Shown: positions 28,641 to 35,693 of the stretch, piece by piece
How positions within the stretch are numbered: position 1 is the stretch's first letter
Layout: each line of letters starts with the position of its first letter
Assembly: GCF_003047265.1 (NCBI RefSeq)
Contig: NZ_PZYY01000012.1
Span: 1 to 64,000, forward strand
Direction of reading: 5' to 3'
From: Nocardioides terrigena
GTDB taxonomy: Bacteria; Actinomycetota; Actinomycetes; Propionibacteriales; Nocardioidaceae
Length of the DNA: 64,000 bases
Program-made: the position numbers and the translations under genes
The notes under the pieces: generated by a model
Database searches by the model: none
What the model was told of the DNA's origin: nothing
Seen by the model: the letters and a program-made list of their open reading frames with translations, nothing else

Positions 28641-29468
28641 TCACGATCCGAGGCGGAGTCGCGGATGCCGGTTGACGTCCTTGTAGAGCAGGTAGCGAAA
28701 CCGTCCCGGACCTCCCGCGTAGCAGGCCTGGGGGCAGAACGCGCGCAGCCACATGAAGTCCCCGGCCTGCACCTCGACCCAGTCCTGGTTGAGCAGGTAG
28801 ACCGCCTTGCCCTCCAGGACGTAGAGGCCGTGCTCCATCACATGGGTCTCGGGGAAGGGGATCGTGCCGCCCGGCTCGAAGGTGACGATGTTGACGTGCA
28901 TGTCGTGCCGTACGTCGTCGGGGTCCACGAACCGTTGCGTCCCCCAGGCCCCGCGGGTGTCGGGCATCGGCTGGATCGCGACGTCCGCCTCGTGGGTGAC
29001 GAACGACGCGGGAGCGTCTACTCCCTCGACGCGTTCGTAGGCCTTGCGGATCCAGTGGAAGGTGGCGGTGGCGTCGCCCCGGTTGCGGAGCACCCAGTGG
29101 GACTGGGCCGAGAGGTAGGCGTAGCCGCCGGCCCCGACCCGGTGGGCGATGCCGTCGACCTCGAGGGAGACCGTCCCGTCGACCACGAAGAGCACCGCCT
29201 CCTCGGCCTCCTGGCCCACCGGCCGGGGCTGCTCGCTCCCTCCCCCGGGCGCCACCTCGACGACGTACCAGGCGAAGGTCTCGGCGAAGCCCGTCAGCGG
29301 ACGGGCCAGCACCCACAGCCGGGTGCGGTCCCACAGCGGCAGCCGGCTGGCCACGATGTCGCGCATCGTGCCCCGCGGGAGCACGGCGTACGCGTCGGTG
29401 AAGACGGCCCGGTCGGTCGTCAGCTCGGTCTGCGTGGGCAGGCCGCCTCGCGGCACCCAGTAGCTCAT
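28641..29468 (-). CDS. allE: (S)-ureidoglycine aminohydrolase
   Basis: A 275-residue bicupin enzyme that releases ammonia from ureidoglycine to give ureidoglycolate. It begins MSYWVPRGGLPTQTELTTDRAVFTDAYAV, the typical start of AllE/UGlyAH, and the second cupin carries the Mn2+ ligands in FPETHVMEHGLYVLEGKAVYLLN. The ATG at 29468 is chosen because it matches the family N terminus; a GTG at 29492 is in frame but overlaps the allantoinase end. It lies 13 bp after allB. An allantoate amidohydrolase, which would supply its substrate, is not in the window. Confidence 0.9.
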   Translation of the reverse strand: MSYWVPRGGLPTQTELTTDRAVFTDAYAVLPRGTMRDIVASRLPLWDRTRLWVLARPLTGFAETFAWYVVEVAPGGGSEQPRPVGQEAEEAVLFVVDGTVSLEVDGIAHRVGAGGYAYLSAQSHWVLRNRGDATATFHWIRKAYERVEGVDAPASFVTHEADVAIQPMPDTRGAWGTQRFVDPDDVRHDMHVNIVTFEPGGTIPFPETHVMEHGLYVLEGKAVYLLNQDWVEVQAGDFMWLRAFCPQACYAGGPGRFRYLLYKDVNRHPRLRLGS

Positions 29469-29481
29469 GCGACACCGGCGC

Positions 29482-30813
29482 TCATCCAGCACCCCTCCTC
29501 AGCAGCCGTCCGCGCGGCGCGGCGGCCAGGTCGATCGGTACGCCGCGCAGCCAGGTCCGGCGGACGGTGCCGGTGAGCGTACGCCCGGCGTAGGCCGACA
29601 CCGGGTTCTTGTGGTGCAGGCGGCGCACGTCGACCACGAGCTCCTCGTCGGGGGCGAAGGCGCACAGGTCGGCATCCGCGCCGACCCGGATCCCGCCCTT
29701 GCCCGCCAGGCCCACCCGCGCAGCCGGTGCCGTCGACATCCAGCGGGCCACGTCGACCAGTCCCAGCCCGCGCTCGCGGGCCGCCGTCCACACGATGGGC
29801 AGCCCGAGCTGCAGGGAGGCGATGCCGCCCCAGGCCCGGGCGAAGTCGCCGTCCCCCAGACCCTTGAGCTCGACCGTGCTCGGCGAGTGGTCGGTGACCA
29901 CGAAGTCGATCGACCCCTCCTCGAGCGCCCTCCACAGTGCATCGCGGTTGGCGGCGCCGCGGATCGGCGGGCAGCACTTGAGCTCGGTGGCCCCGTCGGG
30001 GATCGACTCGGCGTCGAGCGACAGGTAGTGCGGGCAGGTCTCGACAGACACGTCGACGCCCTCCTCGCGGGCGGCGCGCAGGGCCGGCACGGCACCGAAC
30101 GCGCTCAGGTGGACGACGTGGGCCCGGCAGCCGGTGCGGCGGGCCGTCTCGACGACCAGGGCGACGGCCCGCTCCTCGGCGACATCCGGGCGGCTCGCGA
30201 GGAAGCCGGCGTACGACGTCCCGTGGTCGCACGGCGCGATCGCGTCGCCGTCCTCGGCGTGCACGAGCAGCAGCGAACCGAGCCGGGCCGTCTCGGCCAT
30301 CGCCGCGGCGAGCCCCGCGGCGTCGAGGTGCGGGAACTCCTCCACCCCCGAGTCGAGCAGGAAGCACTTGAACCCGAAGACGCCGGCGGCGTGCAGGCGT
30401 GCCAGGTCGGGCACGTTGCCGGGCACCGCCCCGCCCCAGAACCCGACGTCCACGAACACCTGGCCCCGTGCCACCGCCCGCTTCGCCTCGAGTCCCGCAA
30501 GCGTGGTGGTCGGCGGGATGCTGTTGAGCGGCATGTCCACGATCGTGGTCACCCCGCCGGCGGCCGCGGCGAGGGTGGCGCTGGCGAACCCCTCCCACTC
30601 GGTGCGTCCCGGCTCGTTGACGTGCACGTGCGTGTCGACGAGCCCGGGGAGCAGCATCTCGTCGTCGGCCAGCACGACGACGTCCGCGCCGCCGGCGTCC
30701 ACGTCGTACGACGACAGGTCGGTGATGACGCCGTCGCGGATGCGCACGGCGACCGCCGTCTCGTGGTCCCCAACGACCGCACGCCGGGCGCGGAGCAGGG
30801 TCTCAGCTGCCAC
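29482..30813 (-). CDS. allB: allantoinase
   Basis: A 443-residue cyclic amidohydrolase opening the allantoin ring to allantoate. Visible are the zinc motif DTHVHVNEPGRTEWEGF (about residue 60), FKCFLLDSGVEEFP with the bridging carbamylated Lys, the His in LVHAEDGD, HVVHLSA, and SDHS-like VVTDHSPST near residue 310. The GTG start at 30813 overlaps the end of uraH by 11 bp. It belongs to the urate-degradation block and follows the three-enzyme conversion of urate to allantoin. Confidence 0.93.
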   Translation of the reverse strand: MAAETLLRARRAVVGDHETAVAVRIRDGVITDLSSYDVDAGGADVVVLADDEMLLPGLVDTHVHVNEPGRTEWEGFASATLAAAAGGVTTIVDMPLNSIPPTTTLAGLEAKRAVARGQVFVDVGFWGGAVPGNVPDLARLHAAGVFGFKCFLLDSGVEEFPHLDAAGLAAAMAETARLGSLLLVHAEDGDAIAPCDHGTSYAGFLASRPDVAEERAVALVVETARRTGCRAHVVHLSAFGAVPALRAAREEGVDVSVETCPHYLSLDAESIPDGATELKCCPPIRGAANRDALWRALEEGSIDFVVTDHSPSTVELKGLGDGDFARAWGGIASLQLGLPIVWTAARERGLGLVDVARWMSTAPAARVGLAGKGGIRVGADADLCAFAPDEELVVDVRRLHHKNPVSAYAGRTLTGTVRRTWLRGVPIDLAAAPRGRLLRRGAG

Positions 30814-31126
30814 GGTAGGTCGAGTAGCCGAATGGGCTCAGGAGCAGCGGGACGTGGGAGTGCTCGTCGCCGGCGAGGTCAAAGGCGACGACCACCTCGG
30901 GGTAGAACCCCTCGACCCCGTGCGCGCCGAACCAGGCAGCGGTGTCGAAGCGCAGCCGGTAGGTGCCTGCACCCAGCTCGCCGGGTGCGAGGTCGCCGGC
31001 CCGGCCGTCGGCGTCGGTGACCGCCTCGGCCAGCAGGCTCCCGGCGGCGGACTCCAGGGCGATGCGCAGGCCGACCGCGGGGAGTCCCCGGCTCGTGTCG
31101 AGGACGTGCGTGCTCAGGGTGGCCAT
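30803..31126 (-). CDS. uraH: hydroxyisourate hydrolase
   Basis: A 107-residue transthyretin-related enzyme hydrolysing 5-hydroxyisourate to OHCU. The start LSTHVLDTSRGLPA carries the catalytic His, the middle has an Arg in YRLRFDT, and the C-terminal tetrapeptide YRGS is the diagnostic motif that separates these enzymes from transthyretin. Its ATG shares a base with the uraD stop (TGATG). Cytosolic; length is normal. Confidence 0.94.
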   Translation of the reverse strand: MATLSTHVLDTSRGLPAVGLRIALESAAGSLLAEAVTDADGRAGDLAPGELGAGTYRLRFDTAAWFGAHGVEGFYPEVVVAFDLAGDEHSHVPLLLSPFGYSTYRGS

Positions 31127-31635
31127 CAGGACAACGCCTCTCTCATGCGCAGGACCGCGATCTGGGTCAGCTGGTCGATCGTCGAGGCGCGCTCCACCTC
31201 GTCGGTGGTGTCGAGCCGGAGCCGCAGGTGCTCGAGGATGTCGCTCCCGCTGCGCCCGGCCGCGCGCACGATGAAGACGCGCCCGAAGCGCTCCTCGTAG
31301 GCCCGGTTGCCCTCCTCGAGCCGTCGGGCCAAGTCGTCGTCGCCCCGGTCCACGCCGGCCTGCTCGCGGGTGGAGTGCTCGGCGTCGTGCTTGGCTGCAT
31401 CGGCACGCTCTCCGATCCGCGGGTGCCGGGCCAGTGCCTGCTCGAGTTCACGGTCGGAGATTGTGGCCGAGGCGGACACCATCGTGGCCTCGAGCTCGCC
31501 GATGTCGTCGAAGGGGCGCGTGACGGCGAGGAAGTCGGCCCAGCGCGGCACGTCGAGCCAAGTCCGGGCCAGGCGGTAGGCCTCGTCGCGCTCCATCGCG
31601 TTGAAGGCCTGGAGACCGGCACGGGTCACGCTCAT
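31126..31635 (-). CDS. uraD: OHCU decarboxylase
   Basis: A 169-residue all-helical 2-oxo-4-hydroxy-4-carboxy-5-ureidoimidazoline decarboxylase, giving (S)-allantoin. Conserved features are the phenylalanine-rich FNAMERDEAYRLARTWLDVPRWA, the active-site RHPRIGER (His71 region) and the Glu in ANR/EEGNRAYEERFG, with FIVRAAGRSG near the C terminus. The ATG at 31635 overlaps the uricase stop (TGATG) and has GGAGGA before it. Confidence 0.92.
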   Translation of the reverse strand: MSVTRAGLQAFNAMERDEAYRLARTWLDVPRWADFLAVTRPFDDIGELEATMVSASATISDRELEQALARHPRIGERADAAKHDAEHSTREQAGVDRGDDDLARRLEEGNRAYEERFGRVFIVRAAGRSGSDILEHLRLRLDTTDEVERASTIDQLTQIAVLRMREALS

Positions 31636-32489
31636 CAGTCCTCCTCGCGGACCACGGTCGCCTCGATCAGCCCGTAGGGCCGGTCTGCGGCGATGAAGAC
31701 CTCCCCGGGGTTGTCGAGGCCGAACGCCTCGAGGTCCACGAGGAAGTGGTGCTTGTTGGGGGCGGCGAACGAGATCTCCTCGATCCCCCCATGCGCCTCG
31801 AGCACCGCGCGTCCCATGGCGTACAGCGTCTCCTGGAGGGCGCGGCTGTACGTAGTCGCGAAGGTGGCGAGCAGTAGCGCCCGCACCTCGTCGTACGTCC
31901 GGTTCCACGCGACGGCGCCCCGGTCGCTGTAGCGCCACGTGGCGGTGAGCGAGGTGGCGAGGATGCGGTCCTCGGCCTCGGGGAGCGTGGTGTACTCGTC
32001 GACCAGGAAACCCGTGAACTCCGAGCCGGTCGACTTGAGCACGACCAGGTCGGTGAGCCCGGAGACGACGTGGGCTCCCTCGGAGGACAGGTCGACCGCA
32101 GTGGTGCGGACCTCGCCGCCGCGGCGTACGAACGCGTGGTCGTGTCCTGCCCCGCCGACCGGGATCCGGTCCCAGGCGTACTCCTCGACCCGGATGAGCG
32201 CGCCGGTCGCAGCCGGCGTCGCCTCCAGCAGGCGCCGGGCGAGGGCGAGCGCGTAGTCCTCGGGCGAGGTGACGCCGTGCTTCTTCGCGTAGGCGAACGC
32301 GGTGTTCTTCTGCGTGTCGGTCGGGAGCACCTGCGACTGGTCGCCGGCCTCGTGGGCGGCGGTGAAATCTCCGCGCAGCGAGGTGGAGACGTTGAGGTCG
32401 CGGATCTCGTGCCGGGGGGTGTCGCGCACGATCCGGACGACGCGGCACTCCGCCTTGCCGTACCTGTTGGGTCCCAGGACGATCCCCAT
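31635..32489 (-). CDS. uox: urate oxidase (cofactor-independent uricase)
   Basis: A 284-residue uricase oxidising urate to 5-hydroxyisourate. The catalytic diad is present as Lys12 (NRYGKAE) and Thr57 (VLPTDTQKNT), and the third catalytic His is in NKHHFLVDL. FAYAKKHG and SEFTGFLVDEYTTLPE are further family blocks. The tetramer acts in the cytosol. The ATG is preceded by GAGGG and lies 4 bp after the stop of the DUF6986-like gene, so the two are co-expressed. The C terminus lacks a peroxisomal-type SKL, as expected for bacteria. Confidence 0.95.
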   Translation of the reverse strand: MGIVLGPNRYGKAECRVVRIVRDTPRHEIRDLNVSTSLRGDFTAAHEAGDQSQVLPTDTQKNTAFAYAKKHGVTSPEDYALALARRLLEATPAATGALIRVEEYAWDRIPVGGAGHDHAFVRRGGEVRTTAVDLSSEGAHVVSGLTDLVVLKSTGSEFTGFLVDEYTTLPEAEDRILATSLTATWRYSDRGAVAWNRTYDEVRALLLATFATTYSRALQETLYAMGRAVLEAHGGIEEISFAAPNKHHFLVDLEAFGLDNPGEVFIAADRPYGLIEATVVREED

Positions 32490-32493
32490 CTGC

Positions 32494-33759
32494 TCAGCCC
32501 TCCCTCGTGGTGGTGCGGTGCGCGATGCCGGCCAGCGCTCGCGCGTCGAGGCCGCTCGCGGTGGTGGCCTCGTCCGACGAGACCGCTGCGCAGTCGAGGC
32601 CGCGGAGCACGAAGTCGGCGAGGGCCCGTGCGGTCGCCGGTTCGTCGAGGATCCCGGAGGCCTGCCGCTCGACGTAGTTGCGCAGCCGCGCCCCCGCGGC
32701 CTCCAGCCCGCCGCGGTAGAACGCGAATGTCGCGGCGTACCGGGTCGGCAGCTGTGCCGGGTGCAGGTCCCAACCTTGGTAGTAGCCGCGCTCCAGCGAC
32801 CTGCGGACCAGGCGCAGGTGGTTGCGCCACGCGTCGCGGACGGCGTCGCGCCCACCCACCGGGAGGACGTTGGTGGACCCGTCGGAGAGGCGCACGCCCG
32901 TCCCGGCGGCGGCCACCTGCATGACGGCCTTGGCGTGGTCGGCGGCGGGGTGCTCGAGGCTCTGGTGGGCGGCCGCGATGCCGCAGGAGGCGGAGTAGTC
33001 GTAGGTGCCGTAGTGGAGGCCCGTGCAGCGCCCCTCCGACGCGTGGATCATCCGGGCCACGAGGGCTGTGCCGTCGGGGCCGAGGACCGCCTGCGGCGTC
33101 TCGACCTGGATCTCGAAGCGGAGCGAGCCGGCCACGAGGCCCAGCCCGTCCTCCAGCCCCCGGGATGCGTGCACGAGCGCCTCGACCTGGTCGACCGAGG
33201 TCACCTTGGGCAGGGTGACGACGAAGCCGTCCGGGAGCTGGCCACCGTGGGCGAGGTCGGCCAGGAAGAGCCCCAGGGTGCGCAGCCCGCGCCGCCGGGT
33301 GGGGGCCTCGAAGCTCTTGAACCGGATCCCGTGGCCGGCCGGGGCGGTGCCGTCGGCGATCGATCGGCGCAGGGCGATCGCGCTCGCCCGGACCGCGTCG
33401 TCCTCCTCCTCCTCGGAGCGGGTGCCGTAGCCGTCCTCGAAGTCGATGCGCAGGTCCTCGACCGGCTCGCGGGCCAGCTTGTCGCGCACGCGCCCCACCA
33501 GTGCGCGGTCGCCGTCGAGCACCTCGAGGAAGAGGTCCGGGTGCTCGTCGACCGCGCGCAGCGCCCCCGCGCCGTACGCCGGGACGAGGCCGACGCGGAA
33601 GCGGTCGGCCGGGACGTAGACCGTGTGCACGGGCTGCCGGCCCGGCCGCGGCCCCGGGTAGCTGCCGGCCAGGGCGGCATCGGCCGCCCCGAGCCGCTCG
33701 TCGAGCTCGTCGGCGAGCCGGTCGAGGTCGACCCCGGTGACCGCCCGTGCGCCCCTCAT
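32494..33759 (-). CDS. DUF6986-like protein, CitE/HpcH aldolase superfamily
   Basis: A 421-residue TIM-barrel-like protein. The segments VEDLRIDFEDGYGTRSEEEEDD, FKSFEAPTRRRGLRTL, FVVTLPKVTSVDQVE and RFEIQVETPQAVLG correspond to the strands of CitE/HpcH/malate-synthase-type lyases, where an acidic FED and an ET pair bind Mg2+ and the carboxylate substrate. HYGTYDYSA is another conserved block. Its reaction is unknown. It heads the urate operon, 4 bp before uricase, with a leaderless promoter inside a palindrome. A role in using glyoxylate or a related two-carbon product of ureidoglycolate is a plausible inference only. Confidence 0.8.
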   Translation of the reverse strand: MRGARAVTGVDLDRLADELDERLGAADAALAGSYPGPRPGRQPVHTVYVPADRFRVGLVPAYGAGALRAVDEHPDLFLEVLDGDRALVGRVRDKLAREPVEDLRIDFEDGYGTRSEEEEDDAVRASAIALRRSIADGTAPAGHGIRFKSFEAPTRRRGLRTLGLFLADLAHGGQLPDGFVVTLPKVTSVDQVEALVHASRGLEDGLGLVAGSLRFEIQVETPQAVLGPDGTALVARMIHASEGRCTGLHYGTYDYSASCGIAAAHQSLEHPAADHAKAVMQVAAAGTGVRLSDGSTNVLPVGGRDAVRDAWRNHLRLVRRSLERGYYQGWDLHPAQLPTRYAATFAFYRGGLEAAGARLRNYVERQASGILDEPATARALADFVLRGLDCAAVSSDEATTASGLDARALAGIAHRTTTREG

Positions 33760-33779
33760 GCCCGCACCCTAGTGCGGGC
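33760..33779 (-). promoter_or_regulatory. promoter-operator of the urate-degradation operon
   Basis: The minus strand reads GCCCGCACTAGGGTGCGGGC directly before the ATG at 33759. TAGGGT (33771-33766) is the -10 with six bases to the start codon, so the mRNA should be leaderless. The -10 is framed by the perfect repeat GCCCGCA/TGCGGGC, so a bound repressor would cover it. No -35 was recognised. Confidence 0.5.
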
Positions 33780-33800
33780 GACCGACGGCCGCTGCTCCTT

Positions 33801-34181
33801 TCAGTCCCCCACGACCAGCTCGACCTCGAAGCCCTCGGAGTTCTCCAGGTAGAGCGCCGTGTGGTCGTCACCGCCGGCGTGCGGGTAGCGGTCGGCGAAC
33901 ATCTCGTGCCAGCCGTGGGCGCTCGACTCCGCCCGGATCCGGTCGAGCAGCGCCCGGTCCTCCACGACGAACGCCAGGTGGTTGACCCCCGGGCGCATCC
34001 GGTCGTACGCCGCGTCGACCTGGTCGGGCGACCGCTCGAGGAAGACGTAGGTCCCGTCGTCGGCCATCCAGGACGACCCGTCGGCGGCCCATCCCAGCTC
34101 GCCGAACAGCCACCCCCACTCGTCGGTCGCGACCGCCGCGTCGCCGACCCAGAGGTCCCAGTGGTGGATCGCGCGCGCCAT
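33801..34181 (-). CDS. VOC family (glyoxalase-like) protein
   Basis: A 126-residue vicinal-oxygen-chelate protein with two beta-alpha-beta-beta-beta modules. Metal-ligand candidates are His7 in IHHWDLWVGD, and MRPGVNHLAFVVED and ALYLENSEGFEVELV in the second module, the pattern of glyoxalase and dioxygenase relatives. The substrate is unknown. It is 41 bp upstream of the DUF6986-like gene on the same strand, so it may or may not be part of the purine operon. Its ATG overlaps the stop of a possible 37-codon upstream frame. Confidence 0.8.
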   Translation of the reverse strand: MARAIHHWDLWVGDAAVATDEWGWLFGELGWAADGSSWMADDGTYVFLERSPDQVDAAYDRMRPGVNHLAFVVEDRALLDRIRAESSAHGWHEMFADRYPHAGGDDHTALYLENSEGFEVELVVGD

Positions 34182-34294
34182 CAGGTGACCGGCGGGCGCG
34201 CGACGAGGAGGTGGTGGAGCCAGGACGGCTCGATGAGGTCGTGCAGCGGCTTGGGCGAGTACAAGGAAGGGCCTCCCGAGGTGCGACGGACCAC
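34181..34294 (-). CDS. possible small upstream frame, 37 codons
   Basis: A GTG-initiated frame of 37 codons ends with a TGA that shares its A with the ATG of the VOC gene (TGATG). The translation includes SPKPLHDLIEPSWLHHLLV, which has a natural-looking composition with Trp, His and Leu rather than the Arg/Ala mix of antisense frames. No Shine-Dalgarno is evident. It could be a coupled leader peptide or the remnant of a longer gene; I do not recognise it. Confidence 0.3.
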   Translation of the reverse strand: MVRRTSGGPSLYSPKPLHDLIEPSWLHHLLVARPPVT

Positions 34295-34335
34295 CCAATC
34301 TAGGGACAGACGCCCCGGGGTGCCCCCTCGACGGG

Positions 34336-34401
34336 GGAAATGTCTTCCACCTGGTGGAAATCTCTATCCGGGTGCAACCGCACAGGGGGTGGAGAACGAA
34401 G
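34336..34401 (+). promoter_or_regulatory. regulatory region of the SigK-type operon
   Basis: GGAAATgTCT (34336) and GGAAATcTCT (34356) form a direct repeat exactly 20 bp apart, and TTCCACC T GGTGGAA (34345-34359) is a perfect palindrome between them. Downstream, TGCAACC (34373-34379), 17 bp and CGAAG (34397-34401) resemble an ECF-type -35/-10 pair and would place the start of transcription close to the GTG at 34409. Confidence 0.45.
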
Positions 34402-34408
34402 TACTCGT

Positions 34409-34945
34409 GTGGACCACGGACAGGACCTCGGGCTCCGCCTCGCCCAGCACGACGAGGCCGCGCTGGAGGACGCCTACGCCCTCTACGGTCCCAGCGTCCT
34501 GTCCTACCTCCGGCGCCACGTCGGGCCTGACGAGGCCGAGGACGTCCTGCAGCGGACCTTCCTGGACGTATGGCGTCACGCGGATCGCTACGACAGCTCG
34601 CACCGGTTCTCCACCTGGCTGTTCATCATCGCCCGCAGACGAGCGGTCGACAGCCTGCGGGCTCGTCGCCACCCGGTGGTGGACGTCCAGTCCGTGCGTG
34701 ACCTGGTCGGGGAGGACGGTCGCGACACCGTCTCGCGGCTGGCCGACGCGGCGGACGTACAGGTGGCCCTGCGCGAGCTGCCCGAGCACGAGCGCGAGGT
34801 GCTGCACCTCGCGTACTACCAGGACCTCACCCAGCGCGAGATCGCCGAACGACTCGCGGTGCCGATCGGGACCGTGAAGGCCCGGGCGGCCCGCGGAACC
34901 CGACGGCTGGCCATCGTGATGCGCGAGAACGGAGGTGACCGGTGA
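34409..34945 (+). CDS. sigK: ECF sigma factor, SigK-type
   Basis: A 178-residue sigma-70 family protein with region 2 at residues about 22-85 (GPDEAEDVLQRTFLDVWRHADRYDSS, then STWLFIIARRRAVDSLRARR) and region 4 at about 118-170 (LRELPEHEREVLHLAYYQDLTQREIAERLAVPIGTVKARAARGTRRL). It has no region 3 and no extra domain. The neighbouring RskA-like anti-sigma factor and fasciclin gene match the mycobacterial sigK-rskA-mpt83/mpt70 module, so it is called SigK-like. The start is chosen as GTG 34409; an ATG at 34340 is in frame but would add Ser/Arg-rich sequence over the promoter motifs. Confidence 0.82.
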   Translation: MDHGQDLGLRLAQHDEAALEDAYALYGPSVLSYLRRHVGPDEAEDVLQRTFLDVWRHADRYDSSHRFSTWLFIIARRRAVDSLRARRHPVVDVQSVRDLVGEDGRDTVSRLADAADVQVALRELPEHEREVLHLAYYQDLTQREIAERLAVPIGTVKARAARGTRRLAIVMRENGGDR

Positions 34946-35670
34946 CCAGCTCGCCGACCCACCCGGACCTCTTGGCCCTCCTGCGCGGAGAGCTCACCAA
35001 TGTCGAGGTTCTCGACGCAGCCGACCACTTGGACCGCTGTGAGCCCTGCCGGGCCGAGCTGGCGGACACCGCGACCGGACACGCGCTCCTCGCGAGCAGT
35101 GCGCGCGCCCTCGGGCCCGTCGCCCCGATCGCGGCAGCGGGCGCCGCCGAGGTCTCCCTGCCGCCGGCACCGGACCTGAAGCCGTGGCGGCACCGGCAGC
35201 GGCGCAGGCGGCTGGTCCTCGGGGTCGCCGCCGCGACCGTGGCCGGGATCGTCTGGACCGGGGGGTACCTCACGGGCGGCGAGCAGGGCAGCCCTCCGGT
35301 GGCCGACCCTGCACCCAGCGCCTCCCCGGAACCGCCGTCCGGGGACACCCGTACGGTCACCCTCGCACCGGTGGAGGGCTCGGGCAGCGGCACCGTCTCC
35401 ATGACCGAGACCGGGACCGTCGCGGTGATGCGGATCGTCACCCAGGACCTGCGGCCCCTCGAGCCCGGCACGTTCTACTACGCCTGGCTGCTGGACCCCG
35501 TCACCAACAAGATGCTGCCACTCGGCCAGGTCGGTCCCGACGGCACCGTCTCCTTCGAGGTGTCCCCGATCTTGCTGGCGTCGTACTCGGCGATCGACGT
35601 CAGCCTGGAGTCCGACGACGGGGACCCGGGGCACTCGCCCCGCTCCGTCCTGCGGGCTGTGTACGCGTGA
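34942..35670 (+). CDS. rskA: RskA-like anti-sigma factor
   Basis: A 242-residue membrane protein. The cytoplasmic N terminus has a zinc anti-sigma motif H29-x3-C33-x2-C36, followed by one transmembrane helix (residues 91-110). The extracytoplasmic C-terminal domain matches anti-sigma-K/RskA: TVTLAPVEGSGSGTVSMT, then FYYAWLLDPVTNKMLPLGQVGPDG. It should hold the sigma factor at the membrane and release it upon regulated proteolysis. The GTG start overlaps the sigma stop (GTGA) with GGAGG upstream, so the two are made together. Confidence 0.87.
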   Translation: MTSSPTHPDLLALLRGELTNVEVLDAADHLDRCEPCRAELADTATGHALLASSARALGPVAPIAAAGAAEVSLPPAPDLKPWRHRQRRRRLVLGVAAATVAGIVWTGGYLTGGEQGSPPVADPAPSASPEPPSGDTRTVTLAPVEGSGSGTVSMTETGTVAVMRIVTQDLRPLEPGTFYYAWLLDPVTNKMLPLGQVGPDGTVSFEVSPILLASYSAIDVSLESDDGDPGHSPRSVLRAVYA

Positions 35671-35693
35671 CCCAACCCACGAAAGGAAACCCC

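Noticed and set aside
34182..34298. N-terminal extension of the VOC protein
   Set aside because: The extended frame is Pro/Arg-rich and the VOC fold starts at the ATG at 34181.
34340..34408. Upstream ATG start for the SigK-like gene
   Set aside because: The added 23 residues are Ser/Arg/Gly-rich, lie over repeats and the TGCAACC motif, and are not needed for sigma region 2.
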